DNA from: Winogradskyella helgolandensis
GTDB taxonomy: Bacteria; Bacteroidota; Bacteroidia; Flavobacteriales; Flavobacteriaceae
Direction: 5' to 3'
DNA length: 64,000 nucleotides
Assembly (NCBI RefSeq): GCF_013404085.1
Contig: NZ_JABFHO010000001.1
Coordinates: 3,173,001 to 3,237,000 of the forward strand
The notes beneath the pieces were generated by a model, which had not been told where the DNA came from, made no database searches, and was given only the letters and a program-made list of their open reading frames with translations. Every line of letters begins with the position of its first letter. Position 1 is the stretch's first letter. Both the position numbers and the translations under genes were made by a program. Shown one piece after another: positions 27,701-36,546 of the stretch.

Positions 27701-30700
27701 GTATCTTCCACTAGATTAGAAATCGTAGTAAAAGAACTATCATTTGCCGTTATAACGGTTCCGGTTCCAATTTCAAAACCAGAAAACCCATATTCAATCT
27801 CCCATGATGTAGGGTTTGAATTTTCATAAGACTCCCAACTTACGTCTACAGCATCATAACGCTCATCTAACACTATTGGATAAAGTGGCTCTGTACAATC
27901 TGGAATACTTTCATAGGTAAAATCATCTACGAAAAATTCACCTCCAACAAATTCGTCGCCATGCTTAATGGCAATATAATGATCAGTACCCGTATAATTA
28001 TTGAAATAAATAGTATGCTCTTTCCATGCTACCACATCTTCTTCATAGCTTTTGTATTCATTCATTTCTTCTGATGTAATGGTTTGCACCAAACTAAAGG
28101 TGCTACTATCATTGGGATCGGACATTGTACCGATATGTAAGCTAGACCTATTGTAATCTGAACCTGAAGACCCTTGACGAGAAATTAACTGAAGTCGGAT
28201 TCTTTTTTCATTATCAATATCTAAAATTTCTCTCGAAACCAACATTAGATTATCGGCTCCGCCTCCTGCATTATCAAAACTATTAGAAAATCGAATAAAC
28301 TGATTTCCTGTAAATGGATATACTGTTCTGTTTACACCATTATAATTAACATTAAAATCTTCTACTGCATAAATATTAATAATGGTATTATCCGTCTCTA
28401 CGATTTTTGTCCAACATGGACTAATTGCATTTTCAAATTCAAAAGATTCAAAGTAATAAGCCTCAACTGGCATACACGTCGTAAAAAACGTAATGGCTTC
28501 TGACCAATCTGAATACAATCCGCCTTCATCACATTTAGCCCTAACTCTTATGCCGTATTCGGTACCTTCAAGTAAATTCTCGAGGGTGAAATTATTTGAG
28601 GTAACTATAACCGTTTCTTCAGAATTATAGGTATTAAGCTTCTCAAACTCGAGCTCCCATTCTATATTAGACTCGCCAACACCCCAACTTAAGTCTACAC
28701 TATTATCATATACTTGCTCTAAAGTTAAATCCGAAGGCACTTCACACAACACTGATTGTAGATAGGAAAAATCATCAATAACCACTTGGCTGCCGTTATT
28801 AGAGCTCGCTCTTTGATATTTAAAGGCTATATATTTATCCGTTCCATTATAATTATTTAAGAATACGGTGTACTTTTCCCAAGCATTGCCTTCTACACTT
28901 CCATCAATAGTTTCTAAAGTTTCAAAGGTTGAATAATCTTCTGGATCCGTGATTGTTCCTACTTTTAATCCTCCATCATAATTACTGATGTAAAATTCAA
29001 TTTTTTTATCGTTAGACAAATCGGTAAGTAATGGTGAAACCATCATAACACCATAACTAGAATACGAACTTGTATCTTCCATATATGCCGAATAACCATC
29101 GTCACCAAAATTATTATCGATAACCATTTCAAAACTGGTCGTATAACTATTAGACGAATATTCATAAGCCATCCAACAGGCATCTAATGTAGAGCTATTA
29201 AAATCATACGTGTAACCTGCTGCATACGATTGTCCACACCCAATATCTACCGTAATTTTTTCTGACCAGTCGCTACTATTGTTAGCATCACAAACAGCTC
29301 TGACGTAAAAATCGTATACGATTTCCGTTGGTAAATCTGAAACACTAAAAGGATTAGAATTTACCTGAATAACCGTACCATCATCAAACCAAAAGCCTTC
29401 TTCACCATATAGAATTTCCCATTGTGAGGCATTATTCTCATCGTTCCAAGACAATTCAATTTCACCATTTGAAATTGAGGTATTTGAAAAATCGGTTGGT
29501 GTTTGACAGGTTGGAATATCTGAATACTCAAAACGATCTAAATAAATGATTGACGACCCTCCTATTGGATTTTCTTCAATTTGCATATTGAATGCGATAT
29601 AGGTATCCGACCCTGAATAATCATCGAAGTTCATTGTAAACTGTTTCCAGTCCCTATAAATCATATCCTCATAGGCTATTGTTTCTTTAACTGTGAACGT
29701 ATTTGCATCAGTGGGGTCGGTCATTGTACCAACCACCATGTTTGCATTATTATACCTAGGATGTAGCCAAAACTTTATACGCTTACTGCCATTACTTAAA
29801 TCACTAAACTCTGGTGACACTAAAAAGAGCTCACCATTTTGCTGGTAATCATTGAATTTAATGGTATTTCCACTACCTCCAAGTGGATATGAATAAGACA
29901 CATCTACAATATTTGTATTATACACCTCTGGATCTACACTAGGTAATCTCGACCAACAATTAGCAAATTCACTATCGTCAAAATTCTGAGTATATGAATC
30001 ATAAAATGGCCCACAATCTGTGTGAATATTCTGAAGCTTAAACCAATCGCTGTAACTACCTCCGCCACAATTTGATCGGATATAAATATCGTAAGTTGAA
30101 TCTGGGTAAAGGTTATTTATCGTAGTACTATCTCCTGTTCCACTGATTATAGTACCAGAACCCAATTCAAAATTAAGTGCACCGTATTGTATTTCCCAAT
30201 CGGTTACGCCATTTGTGTTTGTCCAAAGTAAATCTGTTGAAGTATCTGATAGTGCTGTGACATGGAAGTTCTGGGGTTCTAAACAATCTGGCGTGTTTTG
30301 GTATACAAATTCATCGATAAAGAAATCTGCATAATTATCTATTTGTACTTGATTAAATGCCACAAAACGATCATTACCAGTGTAATTTTCAAAATTTATA
30401 ATGATTTGTTCCCATATTCCTTCTTCCATATTTGCAGAAGAAATCGTTTGATATGGTGTAAACGTTGACATATCATTTTGAACCGCAAGTGTTCCAACGA
30501 TAAGGTCAGAATCACCTTCTTCATTTTTTAACCAAAATTTTATACGCTTAGAACTATTTAGCTCAAATAATTCAGGGGTAACAACAGCTCCTTCATTGTA
30601 ATTTGAAATTTTAATAGCACCTGTTGATGCCGTCGTATTACCATCTTGTGTAATAAAACCACTACCTAAAGCTTCCCAACAACTATAAAATTCTCCACCG

Positions 30701-32562
30701 TATCCATCTTCAAAATCATAAGAATAATCTGCAACAATTGCAGGACATGCGGTTGTAAATTCATTTGAATGAGACCAATCACTAGTTTCACTTCCACCAC
30801 AATTAGATCGTATGTAGAAATCATATTCAGTATCACTCTCTAAGCCCTCTAGTATAAATGGTTTTGAAGTTGCATTCACTAATACACCTGTACCAAGCGT
30901 AAAGTCTTCTAGACCATATTCAATATCCCAACTTGTAGCATTACCTAAACTTGTCCAATCTATTGACGCTTCTGTAGCATACGTTATAGTTTCAACATCT
31001 ATAGGAGTTATACAATTTGGTGAATCTTCATAAATAAAATCATCAATATAAGATATTGCATACCCTCCACTTACTCTAAAAGCCACATGACTTGCTGAAC
31101 CTGTGTAATTTTCAAAATCGACATGAACTTCTCTCCATTGATAACCCTCTCCATCATTTATAATTATATCTCGGTAAGGTTCAAATGTTGTAATATCATC
31201 GGGATCTAAAATCGTCCCTACGTTTAAACCACTCGCAATTGGCGAATACAACCAAAACGACACGCGTTTAGAGCTATCAAAACCTGATAATTCTGGTGTA
31301 ATTAAAAACGCTTCATTGTTAGACGACACACGCATTCCAACGGCATTATTACCCGTATGTGCAGAACCAATTGTTTTTACATAGTAATACGTTGATGAGC
31401 TAAGCGGTGATTTTCTCCAACAACCATCTATATGTGGCTGTACAGTGGTTTCAAAACCTTGTGTATCATTTACTACTAAAGCATCACAATCATTTGGGTT
31501 ACAAATTTCGGTAAAATAACTCGTAGAGGGTATTGTAAAATTAGCATCGGCATAAGTCACATCATCCACACAAATACTACTTAAAGACGAGGCATTATCT
31601 ATATTGAAATAGGTGAAAATTGTATTATTACCATTTTTAGCATTTACAGTTTCTAACAAAAACCCACTAAGATCTAACCATTCTAGATTAGGATTGTTGG
31701 AAACATCTATAGTAGACACATACAAAGCGTCAACTGATAAATACGCTAAATCACTGTTAGAACTAACATCTAACTCTGAAATATTATTATCCGTGACATA
31801 TAAATTATATAAGTTAGGGTTGTTTGAAACATCTAAACTCGTTAAATTTAAATTACGCAGATATAAACTACTCAAATTAGGCATATTAGACACATTAATC
31901 TCCTCCTGATTAGTATACCATAATAAAATATTTTCGAGTGTGTTATTATTTGAAAAATCAACGGTATTTAAATTATAACAATAGGTGGCACTAAATAACT
32001 CGAGGTTGACATTATTCGAAATGTCTATATTTTCAATAGGATTTAAATTTATTTCAATTGATTTTAGCGCTGTATTAGAAGCGATATCTAAATCACTAAT
32101 GGAATTTGCAGAAACATTTAAAATCTCTAAATTTAAATTTGATGCGGTATAAAGTTCAACAAGATCATTACCATTACAAGCCAATTCCTTTAAATTACTA
32201 TTCTGAGAAATATCTAAAACACTCAACTCATTGGCTGCAATTTCTATTTTTTCTAAAGCAATATTTTGAGTTAAATCAACTGCTGTAATTTCATTATTAC
32301 TGCAATTTAACGCTGTAATATATAGAAAACTCTCAATACCTGTAAGTTCTGCGATATCAGATGATGCCAGATTTAAACTTCCTGCATAAGCCTCAGCCTC
32401 GGAAACTTGAATTTCACCATCGCTATTAGTATCAATAATAGGATCATGATTTAAAAGTGCGGTTTTAAAATTTGCATCAGGAATGGTTACATTTTGAGAA
32501 AATGACAATGATGTTACTGCAATACATAAAAGTATTGTAAAAAGGGATGGGTAAAACTTCAT
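24724..32562 (-). CDS. Giant T9SS surface protein: leucine-rich repeats plus alternating jelly-roll and FN3 modules
   Basis: Protein of 2612 residues with a signal peptide (MKFYPSLFTILLCIAVTSLS). An EF-hand-like loop DTNSDGEIQVSE lies near residue 43. Residues about 60-355 are leucine-rich repeats (SLDVSNNPNLYNLYVTDNNI type). From about 360 to 2370, eight jelly-roll/choice-of-anchor-J-like modules (each with a YxFE/F...CW signature) alternate with seven FN3 modules (C..P...W.IEYG ... YVRANC....SDWS...FTT.C). A further jelly-roll-like domain precedes the type A T9SS sorting domain (about 2541-2612, FRPNPVNNQLFLN ... TKTIKVLKD). Likely a surface adhesin or glycan-binding scaffold; no catalytic motif seen. 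Confidence 0.9.
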   Translation of the reverse strand: MKFYPSLFTILLCIAVTSLSFSQNVTIPDANFKTALLNHDPIIDTNSDGEIQVSEAEAYAGSLNLASSDIAELTGIESFLYITALNCSNNEITAVDLTQNIALEKIEIAANELSVLDISQNSNLKELACNGNDLVELYTASNLNLEILNVSANSISDLDIASNTALKSIEINLNPIENIDISNNVNLELFSATYCYNLNTVDFSNNNTLENILLWYTNQEEINVSNMPNLSSLYLRNLNLTSLDVSNNPNLYNLYVTDNNISELDVSSNSDLAYLSVDALYVSTIDVSNNPNLEWLDLSGFLLETVNAKNGNNTIFTYFNIDNASSLSSICVDDVTYADANFTIPSTSYFTEICNPNDCDALVVNDTQGFETTVQPHIDGCWRKSPLSSSTYYYVKTIGSAHTGNNAVGMRVSSNNEAFLITPELSGFDSSKRVSFWLYSPIASGLNVGTILDPDDITTFEPYRDIIINDGEGYQWREVHVDFENYTGSASHVAFRVSGGYAISYIDDFIYEDSPNCITPIDVETITYATEASIDWTSLGNATSWDIEYGLEDFTLGTGVLVNATSKPFILEGLESDTEYDFYIRSNCGGSETSDWSHSNEFTTACPAIVADYSYDFEDGYGGEFYSCWEALGSGFITQDGNTTASTGAIKISNYNEGAVVTPELFELNSSKRIKFWLKNEEGDSDLIVGTLAVQNDMSTFTPYQTISSANMEEGIWEQIIINFENYTGNDRFVAFNQVQIDNYADFFIDEFVYQNTPDCLEPQNFHVTALSDTSTDLLWTNTNGVTDWEIQYGALNFELGSGTIISGTGDSTTINNLYPDSTYDIYIRSNCGGGSYSDWFKLQNIHTDCGPFYDSYTQNFDDSEFANCWSRLPSVDPEVYNTNIVDVSYSYPLGGSGNTIKFNDYQQNGELFLVSPEFSDLSNGSKRIKFWLHPRYNNANMVVGTMTDPTDANTFTVKETIAYEDMIYRDWKQFTMNFDDYSGSDTYIAFNMQIEENPIGGSSIIYLDRFEYSDIPTCQTPTDFSNTSISNGEIELSWNDENNASQWEILYGEEGFWFDDGTVIQVNSNPFSVSDLPTEIVYDFYVRAVCDANNSSDWSEKITVDIGCGQSYAAGYTYDFNSSTLDACWMAYEYSSNSYTTSFEMVIDNNFGDDGYSAYMEDTSSYSSYGVMMVSPLLTDLSNDKKIEFYISNYDGGLKVGTITDPEDYSTFETLETIDGSVEGNAWEKYTVFLNNYNGTDKYIAFKYQRASSNNGSQVVIDDFSYLQSVLCEVPSDLTLEQVYDNSVDLSWGVGESNIEWELEFEKLNTYNSEETVIVTSNNFTLENLLEGTEYGIRVRAKCDEGGLYSDWSEAITFFTTCMPVEAYYFESFEFENAISPCWTKIVETDNTIINIYAVEDFNVNYNGVNRTVYPFTGNQFIRFSNSFDNAGGGADNLMLVSREILDIDNEKRIRLQLISRQGSSGSDYNRSSLHIGTMSDPNDSSTFSLVQTITSEEMNEYKSYEEDVVAWKEHTIYFNNYTGTDHYIAIKHGDEFVGGEFFVDDFTYESIPDCTEPLYPIVLDERYDAVDVSWESYENSNPTSWEIEYGFSGFEIGTGTVITANDSSFTTISNLVEDTDYDYYVRANCGSGYSDWSVKQVFTTKCAGFEVGYQEGFENHPTGFLEHCWTGLLPQVGSSYWDEIGLIRVYNNGAYSTPDAHTGEQAVWFLNETNHPLHDEFSEQSILVSPRLIDLDNYKRVSFWMYPISSVYASPTEIVIGTMTDPDDYTTFTPYYTITNAAENEDTWTQYEIDLSNFYLEDEYIGIRQAAINERQVILFDDFEYKEADCLTPTNLEATQTGDGDITLVWQDNNTQQAPQHWEIEYGSIGFETGSGTLVEADSNPFIISNLPSFSDYEYRVRAYCSEAFGYSDWSVPYAFTMTCAVQAPFYENFDQYDAEYQYSYYQNIPNFCWTRNDKQVAGIFDSEGLVVSPSSSPNVGFINYYGSETSPLPGVMVSPYLSDFDANKILKIWVRNETTGSVYNQSGIIIGTMTNPLDNETFVPFTTIWADEIPLFGKEFLIDFATYTGDAHHIAIKHNEENDYSFVMFDDIEYKERPNCLEPISVDFLSVSDTSVVLSWENSDVDATFDVEYGTVGFTLGTGEAASSATNQITISGLNTETTYEFYVRTNCNTSGTSEWVGPINTTTACNVQSVPWIENFDTMDAYGQGILPECFQGDDVWVSSNSNLSAYQVGDGDTDYLYAIFDEYGIEAYMITPMFSMEAGTTYTLAFKIRKEQGDYSSQSVKVWTGQGNSTEALDNYINYFSEFSYGFYSYFTIETTFTPVVNGDYSFLLDFGYSSIISTISVDSFSLEGEYEERVEVPNGSTVSYDFSNDDNEGLILEETENTQCRIVDDNGDNVVMMTGGLDVAAWSNTGNSDLNWIENQNFISKVNFEVDATSISELFMNFDLRQTFVDSSTESVFRVVVNGDALVSINADNADDYQNVEVNLSAYAGNTLRVSLQQLGKNRNDSAYLDNLSFGEETSLGVDEHLFSQFSFRPNPVNNQLFLNNSTAIDRVSIMDVTGRLLKTININNESATIDMAYLPSAMYFVEVEIGEATKTIKVLKD

Positions 32563-32661
32563 TTGATTGGTTTAATAGGTCAATTAGAGCTCACATTCAT
32601 ACGACAGCACTACTGCCAAAGTCGTAAAACTGTTAAATAAATGCTAAAATATATAACAAAA

Positions 32662-32691
32662 AAACCTTTCAATACTAAAATTGAAAGGTTT
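32662..32691 (-). terminator. Terminator of the first FG-GAP gene
   Basis: AAACCTTTCAA (32662-32672) pairs with TTGAAAGGTTT (32681-32691), with T-runs on both sides. It ends the minus-strand transcript of the 1214-residue FG-GAP protein gene. Confidence 0.88.
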
Positions 32692-32713
32692 TAATTATGA
32701 CTACACCTGCTAA

Positions 32714-35700
32714 TCAACTCTTAATAAACCGTTTAACAGTTTTAGTGATACCAGATTGAATTTCCAAAAAGTAAACTCCCTTAGTTAAACTTGAAACATC
32801 TAAATCATAGTCTAAACTTGAAACAATTATTTCATTCAATAACCTCCCATTAAGGTCTATAACTGATAATCTATCAATTATGTGATTCGATGTGATTTTT
32901 AGTTTATAATTTGTAGGATTTGGATATAGCTTAATTGATTGCTTATCAAATTCAGCTACACCTAATGGCTCAACAATTTCTGTAGTTGCCGTATTCGTTA
33001 TTATTGGAGGATTAAAATCAAAATAAATATCGGCTACTGCACTAAACACATCTCCTACTTCAACATCTGATTTTGGTTTTATTTTATATGCAATATGTCC
33101 ATGAGACCCTGGCTCGTTTGAGTTACTATCTGGTAAATGAATATCATCGAAAATAAAATTAACCATTGAACCATCAATGATTTCAACTCTACCAGGATGG
33201 CTTAAATCCTCTAGCCTCATGGTTTCCCAATCTAGTTTTTCATCTAGCTCATGCTCTATGTTAATATTTATAGCACTTGCAGATCCTGTATTTTGAAAAC
33301 GAATTAAATAATGTAAATATTTATCTGCATCTTCAATTGTAATTTCATCTCCTTCCATCACCCTTATATCATTAGGGTCATAAGAATTAACCACGATTTG
33401 TTTTATACCATGGGAATTATTAAAAGGAGTCAGGTCTTCATTTCCACCATCAACGGTTGCAAAGAAGTCTAAAAGGTCACCTCCATTTACTGTTGGTGGA
33501 GGTAAAATTGTGAAGGTGATGTCAATAAATTGAGATTGTAAAGGTGCTAAATCCTGAAAATTAAAAACAACTTCTTGTGACGTTACACTTTGGATATCTT
33601 CTGAAGCCGAAAGATATGACATCATTGTCCCATCATATTCAAATGTTATAGTTCCATTCTCTATTTGCGGTCCAACATTTGTAAATACAACTCTATAAAG
33701 CGCATCAAAACCGGGTCTTGGATCTTCAGTGATTGGGAAAATAGAAAGCTCTAAGTCATTATATGCTCCATTGGGCACGACACAAAAACTTTGGTTTTCA
33801 GTAATGCCTAAGTCTTCAAAATCCGAGACATACATTTCTGGTGAAACCGTAAAAGATCCGGAAAAAGGAATTATTGGTGTGGTTGAATATATTCCTGGTT
33901 CTTCAATGAGTAATTGATACGCTCCATCAATCTGTGAGAAGGTAGCGTATTCATTTTCACCACTATCCGCAACGACCATAATATTTTGAAAAGGTGGATT
34001 ATCTTCATCACACGGTACATCATCTGCAAATGTTATGGATCCGACCATTTCATTCCATTCGAGTGAGGAATTTTCAAACCACATCACACTATTATCCGTA
34101 AAAGCTCCAACGATATCAATAGTCTCATTATCATCAATATCAAAGAGATTTAATTGGTTTGGCCTTCTGTTTTGTAAAATTGTAATGTAAGGATTATAGA
34201 TAAACACATTGCTTGTGATTACACCTATATTTTCATACCATACTAAATCATTTACACCAAAATTATTAGATCTTCCAGCTAAAATATCCTTGTCTCTATC
34301 ATTATCATAATCCATAAATGTTACATTATCAATATAATCATCAGTAGACAATAGAATTTCTTTAGTATTAAAAGCTCCTAATCCATCATTGTTTTTTAGC
34401 AAACCTACTTCTCTTAAAGTGTTACTATTATTATTAGCAACAAAAGTAATATCTCTATTTTTATCATTTGTTATATTCTCTATTGTAACTTCAGTTATAT
34501 AATGACCATTGTCTGTTATGGTTTGAGAAAGCACAAAATTCCCTAAACCATCGTTGTAAAACCAAGATATATCACCACCTGTTTCTGCAATGACAAGATC
34601 TAAATCTCCATCATTATCAATATCACCTAAATCTAATGCTCTAACAAAATTAAAGCCATCACCTAGTGACTGTGCAGCCTCAAAAGTACCATCGCCATTG
34701 TTTTTATGATAAAAAATAGTAGAGTAAAAATCACCCATAACACCTATAATGTCTAAATCGTAATCACCATCAATATCTTCATATGCTATGTAGTTTCTAA
34801 AACCTTCATATTCTATTGGAAGACTTTCAGTAAAATTCAAATTTCCGTCATTCGTAAATAAATGTAACCTGCCTTCTACGAAATCTAATTCTTCAAACAC
34901 CCAAACGACAATATCTAAATCCTCATCTCCATCGACATCACTTATTGAAACATTAAGGTCATTTATAGCATCAATACCCTGAGTTTGTAATACACTCTTA
35001 ACAATGACTTGGCCTTCCTCAAAATTACCTTGACCATACGTGTTTTCAAAAAGAGATAATTTTCCATCTACCGAAACAGTGACAACATCTAGGTCACCAT
35101 CTCTATCTAAATCTCCTTTATCTAAACCGCGAATTCCAAATAAAGCATTCGATATTAACTCTTGCTCACCAAATGTGCCTTGACCATCTACATTTTTAAA
35201 CCAAGCAACTTGCTGATCGTAAACTGAAGATGTGATCACATCAATATTAGCATCATTATTAATATCCGTTGCGAAAAATGATTTTATGCCCAATAATGAA
35301 GACGATATTATTTGTTCAGCACCAAAATTTCCTGAACCTAAATTTTTATACCAAGTCATTTTATTCGTTGGATTAGAACTCCAAATAAGACCTATCATAT
35401 CTGTAGGTTGATAGCAAAAGAGTAAATCTAAATTACTATCACCATCCAAATCTTCAAATGCTATATCATTTAGACTATCAATATCTGCACCTACCATATC
35501 AGGAAGACTAGTAATTGTAACTCTAGATGAAAACACCCCTAATCCATTTGTGTTCTCGTACCATAAAACCTGACTGTTAGCTCCATCCAATAAGATTGTA
35601 GCAACATCTTTATCATTATCACCATCAATATCTGCTGTTACCACATATTTACCAGTAGAAGAAGTATCTAAATTCTGTGTAAGTGTAACCGTATTATTAG

Positions 35701-36358
35701 TATTGTGCACATAAAAATCGAGAGTATTCTGGTAATCTACCACGATATCCATTAGATTGTCTCCATTAAGATTCGAAAAACTATACCCATCATAATTGAT
35801 AGAAGATGTCAACAAAACGTGATCTGTAAAATTAGCATGTCCGTCTGTGTTCTCTAGCCATCCTATTTCGGTATAATCTGAATACGTGACATCGATATCT
35901 CCATCGTTATCTACGTCTAGAAGGTCAACTTTTAATCGCGATACATTATCTAAAACTCTTAAAGTTTGACTCGCCGCAAAATTACCTTGGCCATCTATGT
36001 TTTCTGACCAAACCAAAATTGGCTCATTGAGATCTGCTGGATTTTTAATAAAATAAACTAAATCAATATCATTATCACCATCGATATCTGCAGCATCTAT
36101 ATCGAATTCTAAATCAGAAATATCAACGTATTCAATTAATAGAGGCTTATCAAATTTCCCTTGACCATCAATATTCTTATACCAATGCACACCATCTGCT
36201 AAAGAAATAACATCTTTAAATCCATCACCATCCAAATCAGCCGCAAGCACTTTTGATGGATTTTCAGCCCCGAATGTGTCATCAATAATAATGTTTAACT
36301 GTGCATAACTATATGTACTAAATAATATTAGCACAGTAAAAAGTAATTTTGATTTCAT
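32714..36358 (-). CDS. T9SS FG-GAP/VCBS-repeat surface protein (paralogue A)
   Basis: Protein of 1214 residues with a signal peptide ending SYAQ. Residues about 20-800 are many FG-GAP/VCBS-type repeats with calcium-binding-like loops (DLDGDGFKDVISLADGVHWY, DIDGDNDIDLVYF, DLDRDGDLDVVTVS) and the recurrent WYKN/WFKN motif, expected to form beta-propellers. A conserved domain near residues 1000-1140 (SYDPNDIRVMEGDEITIEDA, YLIRFQNTGSASAININIEH, IYFDFNPPIITNTA) is, I believe, DUF7619. The C-terminus is a type A T9SS domain (LYPNPTNYKLKIT ... GVYFLEIQSG). It is a tandem paralogue of the next upstream gene. Surface location is well supported; ligand unknown. Confidence 0.9.
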   Translation of the reverse strand: MKSKLLFTVLILFSTYSYAQLNIIIDDTFGAENPSKVLAADLDGDGFKDVISLADGVHWYKNIDGQGKFDKPLLIEYVDISDLEFDIDAADIDGDNDIDLVYFIKNPADLNEPILVWSENIDGQGNFAASQTLRVLDNVSRLKVDLLDVDNDGDIDVTYSDYTEIGWLENTDGHANFTDHVLLTSSINYDGYSFSNLNGDNLMDIVVDYQNTLDFYVHNTNNTVTLTQNLDTSSTGKYVVTADIDGDNDKDVATILLDGANSQVLWYENTNGLGVFSSRVTITSLPDMVGADIDSLNDIAFEDLDGDSNLDLLFCYQPTDMIGLIWSSNPTNKMTWYKNLGSGNFGAEQIISSSLLGIKSFFATDINNDANIDVITSSVYDQQVAWFKNVDGQGTFGEQELISNALFGIRGLDKGDLDRDGDLDVVTVSVDGKLSLFENTYGQGNFEEGQVIVKSVLQTQGIDAINDLNVSISDVDGDEDLDIVVWVFEELDFVEGRLHLFTNDGNLNFTESLPIEYEGFRNYIAYEDIDGDYDLDIIGVMGDFYSTIFYHKNNGDGTFEAAQSLGDGFNFVRALDLGDIDNDGDLDLVIAETGGDISWFYNDGLGNFVLSQTITDNGHYITEVTIENITNDKNRDITFVANNNSNTLREVGLLKNNDGLGAFNTKEILLSTDDYIDNVTFMDYDNDRDKDILAGRSNNFGVNDLVWYENIGVITSNVFIYNPYITILQNRRPNQLNLFDIDDNETIDIVGAFTDNSVMWFENSSLEWNEMVGSITFADDVPCDEDNPPFQNIMVVADSGENEYATFSQIDGAYQLLIEEPGIYSTTPIIPFSGSFTVSPEMYVSDFEDLGITENQSFCVVPNGAYNDLELSIFPITEDPRPGFDALYRVVFTNVGPQIENGTITFEYDGTMMSYLSASEDIQSVTSQEVVFNFQDLAPLQSQFIDITFTILPPPTVNGGDLLDFFATVDGGNEDLTPFNNSHGIKQIVVNSYDPNDIRVMEGDEITIEDADKYLHYLIRFQNTGSASAININIEHELDEKLDWETMRLEDLSHPGRVEIIDGSMVNFIFDDIHLPDSNSNEPGSHGHIAYKIKPKSDVEVGDVFSAVADIYFDFNPPIITNTATTEIVEPLGVAEFDKQSIKLYPNPTNYKLKITSNHIIDRLSVIDLNGRLLNEIIVSSLDYDLDVSSLTKGVYFLEIQSGITKTVKRFIKS

Positions 36359-36469
36359 AACGGATTTTTAAGAATCTCAAAACTACTATAAATATTATCT
36401 ATTACAAACTTCAATACCCATCATCGAAGATATTAAATACTCCTGAGGTCTATTAATTTAAAATAAAAC

Positions 36470-36506
36470 AGAAAACCTTTCAAAATTTAACTTTGAAAGG
36501 TTTTCT
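36470..36506 (-). terminator. Terminator of the second FG-GAP gene
   Basis: A perfect 15-bp stem, agaaaacctttcaaa (36470-36484) with tttgaaaggttttct (36492-36506), and a seven-base loop. T-rich sequence follows on the minus strand. It carries the same CCTTTCAA core as the neighbouring terminators. Confidence 0.92.
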
Positions 36507-36546
36507 GATTGAGAATGAAATTATTCGCTGTGCTCTAAATGACAGA

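Noticed and set aside
24724..32562. Contact-dependent toxin or Rhs-like polymorphic toxin
   Set aside because: The C-terminus is a T9SS sorting domain, and there is no toxin domain or immunity gene downstream.
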